From Acidilobaceae archaeon (GTDB lineage: Archaea > Thermoproteota > Thermoprotei_A > Sulfolobales > Acidilobaceae), in contig JALUDK010000191.1 in assembly GCA_027044005.1 (NCBI GenBank), forward strand, positions 1-14,095: 14,095 nt of DNA, read 5' to 3'. Below are positions 1 through 5,612 of this stretch, piece by piece. The notes below the pieces were generated by a model, which was given only the letters and a program-made list of their open reading frames with translations, made no database searches and was not told where the DNA came from. The first letter of the stretch is position 1. Each line of letters starts with the position of its first letter. The position numbers were made by a program, and so were the translations under genes.

Positions 1-133
1 CTCCCATAAGGTCCTGTATTTCGGGTTCGGCCTTCTTGTAGTAGCCCTCGAAGTAGAGGTAGAGGTTGAGTGATATCGAGAAGCCGAGTATGAAGACTAG
101 GGTAGCCGCCATATGCTTGAGGCCTAGCTTCAA
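1..133 (-). CDS. Unidentified membrane protein, N-terminal part (runs off left edge)
   Basis: A TTG start overlaps the TGA stop of the haem A synthase gene as TTGA, the usual sign of translational coupling. A GGGG run lies a few bases upstream. The 44 visible codons begin MKLGLKHMAATLVFILG and continue into one strongly hydrophobic helix (about residues 8-28), followed by a charged stretch with tyrosines and lysines. This looks like a signal anchor or first membrane segment with the rest still to come. The context (directly after ctaA and the oxidase genes) suggests a role in cytochrome oxidase biogenesis or respiration, but nothing in the visible residues identifies a family. Confidence 0.6.
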   Translation of the reverse strand, partial: MKLGLKHMAATLVFILGFSISLNLYLYFEGYYKKAEPEIQDLMG

Positions 134-582
134 CCCCTGCAAGCCCCCGTAGCCCTAACCCTTAGGAGCACTGCCAGAGCAGTCGCGCCGACAAGGGAAG
201 CCATCGCCATAGATAGGTGGGCGGCGACAAGGTACTGGTCTAGTAGGCTCCTAACCACAGCCATGCCGAGGAGGACTTGCACCGTTATGGCGGCGAGGGA
301 GGCTAGGGCGAGGGAGGCGAGCCCTCTCTCGCCGTGGCGTAGTAGGGTCAGGGCTGTGTAGGCTATTGTCAGGTACGCCAGGCCTCCAACAAGCCTATGC
401 ATATACTCCAGGAGTACGCCCCTATCCGTGAGGTCTGGTATGAGTACTCCGTTGCAGTGTGGCCAATCCGTGCCGCACGCTAGTCCTGCACCGTGGGCCT
501 TCACGAGTCCCCCTATGACTATGGTTAGGGCCATAAGTGTTATCGAGGCAAGGGAGACCATGTATAGTCTTTTGGCATCCAT
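130..582 (-). CDS. ctaA: Compact (half-length) haem A synthase, CtaA/Cox15 family
   Basis: Converts haem O to haem A by oxidising the C8 methyl group, in the cytoplasmic membrane, making the cofactor of aa3-type oxidases. The protein is 150 residues with four predicted helices (about 8-27, 62-82, 87-110, 116-142), half the roughly 300 of the usual eight-helix enzyme. Family hallmarks visible: an extracytoplasmic cysteine pair in CGTDWPHC (C36, C43), the EYMHR motif with E59 and H62, and a second histidine at H122 in the segment after VQVLLGMAVV. H62 and H122 are the likely haem ligands. A compact archaeal CtaA of this kind has been described from Aeropyrum pernix, so the size is probably natural. 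The ATG is preceded by a G-rich region caught in a GC hairpin. It lies 94 bases after the last oxidase ORF and overlaps the next gene. Confidence 0.9.
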   Translation of the reverse strand: MDAKRLYMVSLASITLMALTIVIGGLVKAHGAGLACGTDWPHCNGVLIPDLTDRGVLLEYMHRLVGGLAYLTIAYTALTLLRHGERGLASLALASLAAITVQVLLGMAVVRSLLDQYLVAAHLSMAMASLVGATALAVLLRVRATGACRG

Positions 583-588
583 TGCAGG

Positions 589-613
589 CCCCCGCTGTTA
601 CCCATGGCGGGGG
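589..613 (-). promoter_or_regulatory. GC hairpin directly upstream of ctaA start
   Basis: Perfect inverted repeat CCCCCGC (589-595) / GCGGGGG (607-613), seven all-GC pairs with an 11-base loop. In the ctaA transcript its 3' arm is the only G-rich, Shine-Dalgarno-like stretch and ends 6 bases before the ATG. The repeat is seen directly; a role in limiting translation is inferred. Confidence 0.5.
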
Positions 614-630
614 TGAGGAGATCTCGGGTG

Positions 631-650
631 ATTACATTGGAATATGTAAT
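631..650. repeat. Inverted repeat ATTACAT-N6-ATGTAAT in ctaA upstream region
   Basis: A perfect seven-base inverted repeat with a 6-base spacer in the AT-rich stretch between ctaA and the oxidase genes, about 50-70 bases before the ctaA ATG. It lies where a TATA/BRE region would be expected if ctaA has its own promoter, so it may be a regulator site. It could also simply be an AT-rich core promoter that happens to be symmetric. Confidence 0.4.
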
Positions 651-655
651 TGGGC

Positions 656-676
656 ATGAAAAATATGTATGGAGGG
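656..676 (-). terminator. Possible T-rich terminator after oxidase genes
   Basis: Immediately after the stop of the small ORF at 677 the minus strand reads CCTCCATACATATTTTTC, with a TTTTT tract at 659-663. Archaeal termination often uses such T-runs without a hairpin. The signal is weak and transcription may continue into ctaA. Confidence 0.3.
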
Positions 677-754
677 TTAGCCCGTGAGGAGGACGTAGAC
701 TATGGCAGCGAGGAGCAGTAGGCCTGCGGCCGCCAGCCCTGTTATCACCAGCAT
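677..754 (-). CDS. Tiny one-helix membrane protein (25 aa), candidate oxidase subunit
   Basis: A short ORF downstream of the subunit IV-like gene, in the same direction. ATG (752-754) is preceded by GGAGGG (759-764) with a 4-base spacer, a good ribosome-binding site. Alternative in-frame starts are TTG at 766 and GTG at 778; the latter overlaps the previous stop as GTGA. The 25 residues, starting MLVITGLAAAGLLLL, form one hydrophobic helix ending YVLLTG, with no charged residue. Very small one-helix subunits exist in other haem-copper oxidases (for example subunit IIa of Thermus ba3, 34 residues), so a structural subunit or assembly peptide is plausible. No sequence family is recognised; function is inferred from position and topology only. 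Confidence 0.5.
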   Translation of the reverse strand: MLVITGLAAAGLLLLAAIVYVLLTG

Positions 755-774
755 CCTACCCTCCAACCCCGGGG

Positions 775-1068
775 TCACCCCAGGTATGGTGTGCATGCAA
801 GCACGCTGGTTATCGCGGCCGAGACTAGTACTAGGAGCATTATGAATGATGTAAATGGCATTATCGCTGTTGAACTCTTCTCCTCCCTCAGGTGCTGGTA
901 GGCGTAGGCTATTATCACCGATTGTATCACAGCCATCGACAGGAGGAACGCTGTCAGGTTCTGTACTATATCAAGCAGTATTAGCTGGACCTCGAGTATG
1001 GCCGTTGAGATCAGGGCCCCCCAGGCCCCCACGTATACCAGGGCATCCCTCTCGCCCACCGCGATCAC
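775..1068 (-). CDS. Cytochrome c oxidase subunit IV-like protein (prokaryotic COX4 type)
   Basis: A 97-residue protein with three hydrophobic helices (about 10-32, 36-57, 68-91), the size and layout of prokaryotic subunit IV of caa3/bo3-type oxidases. Between helices 2 and 3 is YQHLREE, resembling the family's conserved F-M-H-L-R/K-acidic motif. This small membrane subunit is thought to stabilise the subunit I/III core. The start is GTG, 3 bases after the stop of the fused I+III gene and preceded by a GGG run, so the two are surely co-transcribed. Its TGA overlaps a possible GTG start of the next tiny ORF. Assignment rests on topology, the HLREE motif and neighbours rather than strong overall similarity. 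Confidence 0.75.
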   Translation of the reverse strand: MIAVGERDALVYVGAWGALISTAILEVQLILLDIVQNLTAFLLSMAVIQSVIIAYAYQHLREEKSSTAIMPFTSFIMLLVLVSAAITSVLACTPYLG

Positions 1069-1071
1069 CCC

Positions 1072-3480
1072 CTACATTAGGTAGAACATGGGGAACAGGA
1101 AGGTCCACACGATCTCCACTATACCCCAGTAGATGCCGAGCATTAGTATCGACGTCAGGCTGGGCCTCCTGCCTGATAGTATCTTGGCCACCATGTATAT
1201 GGTTGCTATGAGCCCTGCTATGACGTGGAGGGCGTGTATTCCGGTTAGTACGAAGTATAGCTGGAACTGTAGGTTGCTGTTGATCCCGTAGCCCTGGGCG
1301 AATAGCTCCCACCACTCGAAGGCCTTGACGCCGAGGAAGAGGCCGCCGGTGACGATGGTCCCCAGCATGAGGGCGGCGCTCTTAATCATCTTGCCGTGCT
1401 TAGCATAGAGGTATGCCAGGCTATAGAATAGCGTGCCGGTGAATAGTATGATCGTGTTCAGCAGGCCTATGTAGGGGTCGTGATGCTCGTACCCAGGAGG
1501 CCACGCCAGGCTCCTGCTCCTTATGAAGAGGTAGACGCTTATCAGCGAGCCGAAGAGGAAGACCTCGCTGCTTATGAAGGTCCACATGCCCAGCCTCAGC
1601 TTGTTTGTACCGCTGAAGGGCCAATCCTCCCTAAACCTAGGCTCGTCCTCGTGGAATCTCTCCCTATAATCGTCTATAGCCCACTTAGTTATAGCAACGG
1701 CTAGGATCGCCAAGCCTAGGAGGAGGACTGGCTTCCCGGCCACAAGGCCCAGGCCCATGACTAGGGTTGAGAGGCCCACTAGCATAGGCGTCATACTCCA
1801 GTGCTCATGGTATACGTGCTTCACACCAGCCCCGCCGTTGGGGAGCACGCCCTTTGGAGCTAGCTCGGGGTTCCCGCTGCTCTTCATCACATTCTCCACG
1901 CCAATCCTCTCCAGCTCGTGCTCCGGTACGAATACTATGGAGCCGTCCTCCCTGACCACCGGTTGGCCATCGTAGTTATGCCTCGGCGGCGGGGAGGGGA
2001 CTGCCCACTCGAGACCCCACGCCTTCCATGGGTTTGGTGGCGCTGGCTTTCCCCTTACCAACGAGTCTATGAGTATGTAGAGGCCGAGCAGGAATGCGGC
2101 TAGTAGTATGAAGGCGCCTAGTGTTGAGATCCTGTTGAGGCCCAGCCACTCCTCCGGGTACGTGTAGTACCTCCTAGGCATGTCCATAAGCAGGAATTGG
2201 GGTAGGTATGTGGCTGTCACGCCAACCCCCAGTAGGAGGAGCTGTATCTTTGCCAGCTTCTCATTGTAGAGCCTCCCGGTTATCTTTGGCCACCAGAAGT
2301 AGAGCGCGCCTAGGAGGCCTAGCAGCACGGCGCCGACCATTATGTAGTGGAAGTGGGCAACAACCCAGTAGGTGCCCCTGAAGGCCCTATCAAGTATTAT
2401 GGCGGCCTGGAATACCCCTGTAGAGCCCCCGATTATGAAGAATAGGATCCCTGCTATGACGTATAGTAGCGGGGCCCTGTAGACTACCTTGCCCTTGTAG
2501 AGCGTCATTATCAGGGCTAGTGTCGCCAGCTCGAAGGGTATTGAGATTAGGGCGGTGGTCACGCTGAAGATCTTCCTAACCGTGAGGCTGGTGCCGGTTA
2601 TGAACATGTGGTGCATCCACACCAGGTAGCTGAGGGCAGTGGCTATGAAGAGCGCTATGATCACGAACCTCCTGGCGTAGAGCTGCCTCCTGGCGAATAC
2701 CGATACTATATCCGCCATCGCGCCCAGGGCTGGGAGGAGTAGCACGTAGACCTCTGGGTGGCCGAAGAACCAGAATAGGTGGTCCCATAGCAGTGCGCCG
2801 CCCTCCAGCGATGTTAGGAACGTCGTGCCTAGCATCTTGTCTAGGATCAGCGCTAGAGCCCCTACTGCTAGCGGCGGGAAGGCCAGCCACATCATTAGTA
2901 CGGAGAACAGGACGCCCCAGGTGAACATTGGTATCTTGCTCCATGTCATCCCCGGGGCCCTCATCTTGGCTATGGTGACCACGAAGTTCACGGTGCCTAC
3001 CGTGACTGAGGCCGTGATTAGTATGATCGCGACGGCGGCGAGTATCGTACCGTCACCGGTTAGGAGCACGTTCTGCGGGGCATAGAGGGTCCAGCCCATG
3101 TCAGCAGCCCCGCCGGGGACGAAGAAGCCAGCTATGAGTACTAGCCCGCTGGCTAGGTAGAGCCAGTAGCTCAAGGCGTTGAGTCTTGGGAAGGCTAGGT
3201 CCCTGGCCCCGATCTGGAGTGGGATCAGGTAGTTTGCCAGGCCAACCTCGAAGGGGCTCATGAACCAGAGGAGCATTAGCAGTCCATGTATTGTCACGGC
3301 CTGGTTGAACTCCGAGCCTACTAGTATCTCCTTGTCGGGGAAGGCTAGCTGCGTCCTGAAGAGCATTGCCAGTACTCCGGCTACTAGGAAGAAGTATATG
3401 CTTGTAACCATGTAGAGTATCCCTATATCCTTGTGGTTGGTGGTGGTTAGCCACCTCTTAACCCAGCTCCACGTGGCCAT
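1072..3480 (-). CDS. Fused cytochrome c oxidase subunit I+III (A-type haem-copper oxidase)
   Basis: Catalytic core of the terminal oxidase: reduces O2 to water and pumps protons. Residues about 1-500 are subunit I and about 560-802 are subunit III (conserved Glu near 639 in FISSEVF, and GIHALHV), joined by a polar Pro/Gly-rich linker. Ligands (numbered from ATG 3480): H65 and H378 for low-spin haem; H241, H290, H291 for CuB with Y245 in HPEVY as the probable cross-linked tyrosine; H376 for the high-spin haem. D-pathway residues N83, D94, N101 and E243 are present; K-pathway residues are not (see findings). The track-style GTG start at 3489 overlaps the subunit II stop as GTGA, but that GTG lies inside GGAGGTGAT, a near-complete 16S complement 4 bases before ATG 3480, so ATG is preferred. 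I+III fusions occur in several archaeal and bacterial oxidases. Confidence 0.95.
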   Translation of the reverse strand: MATWSWVKRWLTTTNHKDIGILYMVTSIYFFLVAGVLAMLFRTQLAFPDKEILVGSEFNQAVTIHGLLMLLWFMSPFEVGLANYLIPLQIGARDLAFPRLNALSYWLYLASGLVLIAGFFVPGGAADMGWTLYAPQNVLLTGDGTILAAVAIILITASVTVGTVNFVVTIAKMRAPGMTWSKIPMFTWGVLFSVLMMWLAFPPLAVGALALILDKMLGTTFLTSLEGGALLWDHLFWFFGHPEVYVLLLPALGAMADIVSVFARRQLYARRFVIIALFIATALSYLVWMHHMFITGTSLTVRKIFSVTTALISIPFELATLALIMTLYKGKVVYRAPLLYVIAGILFFIIGGSTGVFQAAIILDRAFRGTYWVVAHFHYIMVGAVLLGLLGALYFWWPKITGRLYNEKLAKIQLLLLGVGVTATYLPQFLLMDMPRRYYTYPEEWLGLNRISTLGAFILLAAFLLGLYILIDSLVRGKPAPPNPWKAWGLEWAVPSPPPRHNYDGQPVVREDGSIVFVPEHELERIGVENVMKSSGNPELAPKGVLPNGGAGVKHVYHEHWSMTPMLVGLSTLVMGLGLVAGKPVLLLGLAILAVAITKWAIDDYRERFHEDEPRFREDWPFSGTNKLRLGMWTFISSEVFLFGSLISVYLFIRSRSLAWPPGYEHHDPYIGLLNTIILFTGTLFYSLAYLYAKHGKMIKSAALMLGTIVTGGLFLGVKAFEWWELFAQGYGINSNLQFQLYFVLTGIHALHVIAGLIATIYMVAKILSGRRPSLTSILMLGIYWGIVEIVWTFLFPMFYLM

Positions 3481-3484
3481 GACC

Positions 3485-3493
3485 ATCACCTCC
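3485..3493 (-). promoter_or_regulatory. Strong Shine-Dalgarno site (GGAGGTGAT) setting the subunit I+III start
   Basis: Minus strand GGAGGTGAT lies within the last codons of the subunit II gene, 4 bases before ATG 3480. It matches the expected anti-Shine-Dalgarno of archaeal 16S rRNA over nine bases and argues against initiation at GTG 3489 or ATG 3486, which fall inside it. Confidence 0.75.
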
Positions 3494-4145
3494 CTGCCTT
3501 CTCCTCCAGGAACCTCTGGAACTCGTCGGGCGTGACTACCTTCAGCTTGGCAACCATGAGGCTGTGGCCTACCCCGCAGAGCTCGTAGCAGAAGATGTCA
3601 TACTCCCCGGGCTCGTCGGGTGTTACGATCCAGAGGGAGTTGACGATCCCCGGTATGGCATCGACCTTGGCTCCTTTGAACTCTGGTATGCCGAAGGCGT
3701 GGAAGACGTCTTGGCTTGTTACCTTGAACTCGATCATAGTGTTGGTTGGTACAACCACCTCGTTGACCGTAGTAAATCCGCCAAGCTCCTCGGGATATTG
3801 GAACCTCCAGCCGAAGGTAAAGCCTGTGACCCATATGGTCATGTCAGGGGTCTGTGGGGTTAGCTCCACGTACTCGGTGTAGGGGAACGTGGCCACGGTG
3901 AGGCCTAGGACTATTATCCCCGTCACTACTAGGAGGTATCTGGTTGGCCCTATCTTGGCGTACCTGGTGGGGAGCCTGCCCGGGCCTGGGTAGTCCTCCC
4001 CATACTCATCCTCGTTGCTCGTCTTGTATCTGAGGAGGAAGTATACCAGGAGCATTGTTACGCCTCCCGCTAGTATGACCGCAGCGATTAGGTAGTAGTT
4101 GAATAGCATCCACCAGTACTCCTGTGGGGGTACGATTTCAGCCAA
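3486..4145 (-). CDS. Cytochrome c oxidase subunit II (CuA domain)
   Basis: Membrane-anchored electron entry subunit that accepts electrons at a binuclear CuA centre and passes them to haem in subunit I. The 219-residue protein has two helices (about 14-38 and 69-88) followed by an extracytoplasmic cupredoxin domain. All CuA ligands are visible: H149 in DVFHAFGIP and CYELCGVGHSLM supplying C186, E188 (backbone carbonyl), C190, H194 and M197. The aromatic segment before them (FTFGWRFQYP) is the usual electron-entry patch. There is no fused cytochrome c and no lipobox, so the partner is likely a small copper protein or a bc-type complex. TTG start with GGGGTG 8 bases upstream. First gene of the oxidase operon. 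Confidence 0.94.
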   Translation of the reverse strand: MAEIVPPQEYWWMLFNYYLIAAVILAGGVTMLLVYFLLRYKTSNEDEYGEDYPGPGRLPTRYAKIGPTRYLLVVTGIIVLGLTVATFPYTEYVELTPQTPDMTIWVTGFTFGWRFQYPEELGGFTTVNEVVVPTNTMIEFKVTSQDVFHAFGIPEFKGAKVDAIPGIVNSLWIVTPDEPGEYDIFCYELCGVGHSLMVAKLKVVTPDEFQRFLEEKAGR

Positions 4146-4170
4146 GAGCAGTGCACCCCTTCACCGTTCC

Positions 4171-4194
4171 CGGGTTTGACCCGTTCTAACGGGT
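4171..4194 (-). promoter_or_regulatory. Overlapping alternative hairpins in oxidase leader
   Basis: Plus-strand ACCCGTT-CT-AACGGGT (4179-4194) is a perfect seven-base inverted repeat. Its ACCCG half also pairs with CGGGT at 4171-4175 across a 3-base gap. In the minus-strand RNA the two hairpins share bases 4179-4183 and exclude each other. This could be a leader switch or a DNA operator; the pairing is seen, the function inferred. Confidence 0.4.
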
Positions 4195-4226
4195 GATGGT
4201 GTTTGCTAATACAAGAATCGACCATA

Positions 4227-4241
4227 TTTTACACTGTAAAA
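4227..4241. repeat. Palindrome TTTTACA-C-TGTAAAA over the oxidase promoter
   Basis: A perfect palindrome with seven-base arms around one central base. It overlaps the likely TATA region of the oxidase operon, a position where an archaeal repressor would block TBP/TFB. No known regulator is assigned. Confidence 0.45.
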
Positions 4242-4293
4242 ATAAACAATATTCTATAATATAGGATATATACTTCATTATAGTATAAGGCTG

Positions 4294-4740
4294 TTAGAGG
4301 AGGCCCATCGACTCGAGCCTAGAGTACTCCGCCATGATGCACCTCCCGTAGACCACCCTAAGCCCGGCCCCCTGGGCCCTCTCCACAGCCTCTGGGGTGT
4401 GGGTGCCTGGCTGGAACCATAGTACTGGCCTTCTACCAGTCCTTCTTGCAAGCTCTATGACCTGCTCCACCACGGCCTCTGCCTCCCTCGGAGGCCTGAA
4501 TACGTCTACAACATCCACGCTTCCCGCCAGCTCCTCTGGCAGGTCTAGGAGGCTGGGGTAGGCTCTCTCGCCGAGTATCTCGCTGGCTACAGGGTTTATC
4601 GGGATGATCCTGTATCCTTTTTCCTTGAGGAATGCGGGTACCCTCCCCGCATCCTTCTCGAGGCTCCTGGAGGCCCCTATGACTGCTATCACGCGGGCTT
4701 CCTTTAGGATCCTTGCCAGGTCCTCATCCCTGTACTCCAT
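4294..4740 (-). CDS. CoA-binding domain protein (CoA_binding_2, YccU type)
   Basis: A 148-residue Rossmann-fold protein of the CoA-binding family related to the N-terminal domain of succinyl-CoA synthetase alpha. Features: the nucleotide loop VIAVIGASRSLEKDAGRVP (about 17-35), the strand RIIPINPVASEILGE (about 44-58), VDVVDVFRPP (about 75-84) and the late WFQPGT motif (about 108-113). Length is typical of the stand-alone family, which binds CoA or acyl-CoA; the cellular role is not settled. ATG start with GGGAG a few bases upstream. It reads in the same direction as the oxidase operon but is separated by that operon's promoter, and is divergent from the sulfur cluster. No functional link to either neighbour is evident. 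Confidence 0.88.
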   Translation of the reverse strand: MEYRDEDLARILKEARVIAVIGASRSLEKDAGRVPAFLKEKGYRIIPINPVASEILGERAYPSLLDLPEELAGSVDVVDVFRPPREAEAVVEQVIELARRTGRRPVLWFQPGTHTPEAVERAQGAGLRVVYGRCIMAEYSRLESMGLL

Positions 4741-4922
4741 GCTCCCTACCCGCTAGTTGATGAACATTGGGAGCTTGTATGACTATGTATGTACTAGCCA
4801 ACGTGTTTTTCGCATATCTTTAATAGGGGGTTCATGTATTTGATAGTTTCAAACTGTTGTGTTAACCCATATCCACTTTCCACATATATAGTAATATGTA
4901 GATATAGAGAGGTGGATAGGCC
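4741..4922. promoter_or_regulatory. Divergent promoter region between CoA-binding gene and sulfur cluster
   Basis: AT-rich gap of 182 bases. On the minus strand TATTAAAGATATG (about 4813-4825) is a TATA candidate for the CoA-binding gene. On the plus strand TTTAATA (about 4820-4826) or CATATATAG (4883-4891) could serve the sulfur cluster; the second would give a very short leader. Also present are the palindrome AGTTT-C-AAACT (4845-4855) and inverted repeat ACATAT-N6-ATATGT (4882-4899). GAGGTGG (4909-4915), 7 bases before the TTG at 4923, is a clear ribosome-binding site. Confidence 0.45.
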
Positions 4923-5330
4923 TTGTCCAAGGGTCTCGCGATCATAATGTTCTCAGGAGAGGCAGAGAAGTTCATCCCCCTCGCAGTCCTAACCCAGACA
5001 GCAGCCAACCTAGGGGTACCCGTGAGAGTATTCGTAACAGGCTACGCACTCCCATACTTCACAAAGAACAAGCCCCAGCCCAGGTTCACCAAGGAGTTCG
5101 AGGACATGGTACCAGCCCTACTGGAGGGCATGAGGAAGCTGAACATGCCCCAGTGGTACGATATACTCAAGGAGGCTAAGGAGACTGGGGATGTGAAGGT
5201 ATACGTCTGTAGCCTGATGGCAGAGGTCATGGGGCTAAAGAAGGAGGACCTAGACCCTATAGTGGATGATATGGTGGGGGCAGCATTCTTCATGACCAAC
5301 ACCGAGGGCTACCAGGTCATATTCATATAA
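4923..5330 (+). CDS. DsrE/DsrF-family sulfurtransferase-like protein
   Basis: A 135-residue protein of the DsrE/TusD/peroxiredoxin-like fold, carriers of protein-bound persulfide. It opens with a beta strand (LAIIMFSGEAEKF), has the typical loop rich in K and P near 48-56, and a VKVYVCSLMAEVMGL segment in which C96, the only cysteine, sits where the active cysteine of DsrE-like proteins is found. The end (VGAAFFMTNTEGYQVIFI) fits the last strand of the fold. TTG start chosen by the upstream GAGGTGG. It is followed 18 bases later by tusA. DsrE and TusA pairs are known to exchange persulfide sulfur in sulfur-oxidising archaea and bacteria, so it is probably a cytoplasmic sulfur relay protein. 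It could belong to the DsrE2 group, but a membrane helix is not apparent. Confidence 0.85.
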   Translation: MSKGLAIIMFSGEAEKFIPLAVLTQTAANLGVPVRVFVTGYALPYFTKNKPQPRFTKEFEDMVPALLEGMRKLNMPQWYDILKEAKETGDVKVYVCSLMAEVMGLKKEDLDPIVDDMVGAAFFMTNTEGYQVIFI

Positions 5331-5348
5331 ACAGGGGGTGAGGGTGCG

Positions 5349-5585
5349 GTGAGTGAGAGGATAACTGTGGACGCAAGGGGCATGGCATGCCCAGGCCCCA
5401 TAACAAAGCTAGTCAGGGCCTACAGGAAGGCCAGCCCCGGGACCTTGATAGAGGTCCTAGCAACCGACCCCGGCTTCAAGCCCGATGTGGAGGCGTGGGC
5501 AAAGAGGACTGGGAATGAGATAGTCGAGCTGGCGGAGGAGAACGGGGTAATCAGGGCCGTGATAAGGGTTACCGGGAAGAAGTAG
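5349..5585 (+). CDS. tusA: TusA-family sulfur carrier protein
   Basis: A 78-residue cytoplasmic sulfur carrier of the SirA/TusA/YeeD family. The signature is ARGMACPGPITKL, with C14 of the CPxP motif the cysteine that carries persulfide. The rest (GTLIEVLATDPGFKPDVEAW, then a helix and final strand VIRAVIRV) follows the two-layer alpha/beta fold; the length is exactly that of the family. GTG start with GGGGGTGAGGG upstream. It lies between the DsrE-like gene and the SQR-like gene with gaps of 18 and 27 bases, so co-transcription is very likely. This neighbourhood points to sulfane-sulfur trafficking in dissimilatory sulfur metabolism rather than tRNA thiolation alone. Confidence 0.93.
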   Translation: MSERITVDARGMACPGPITKLVRAYRKASPGTLIEVLATDPGFKPDVEAWAKRTGNEIVELAEENGVIRAVIRVTGKK

Positions 5586-5612
5586 CCCCGGCCATCCAGG
5601 GGTGCTGCCTGT

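Larger units (their letters stand above)
4146..4293 (-). promoter_or_regulatory. Promoter and leader region of the oxidase operon
   Basis: This 148-base gap holds an AT-rich promoter zone (about 4225-4290) and a GC-rich leader (about 4150-4200). TATA candidates on the minus strand are TTTATTTTTAC (about 4237-4247) and TGTAAAATATGG (about 4223-4234). Either would put transcription start near 4200-4215 and give an untranslated leader of some 55-70 bases, long for a crenarchaeon. The stretch contains a palindrome over the TATA region and overlapping leader hairpins, listed separately. Confidence 0.5.

Noticed and set aside
855..1315. Long ORFs on both strands inside the oxidase subunit III / IV region (118 and 114 codons).
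   Set aside because: They overlap strongly supported oxidase genes in other frames and have Pro/Arg/Ser-rich compositions typical of shadow frames in GC-rich DNA.
1072..3480. Possible frameshift or misassembly joining separate oxidase subunits I and III.
   Set aside because: The frame is open throughout with a plausible linker, and I+III fusions are a known form in archaeal oxidases.
4249..4262. Inverted repeat ATATT-CTAT-AATAT.
   Set aside because: Only A and T in the arms within a very AT-rich stretch; expected by chance.
5585..5612. Possible hairpin CCCC...GGGG between tusA and the SQR-like gene.
   Set aside because: Only four pairs, and the G run is explained as the ribosome-binding site of the next gene.
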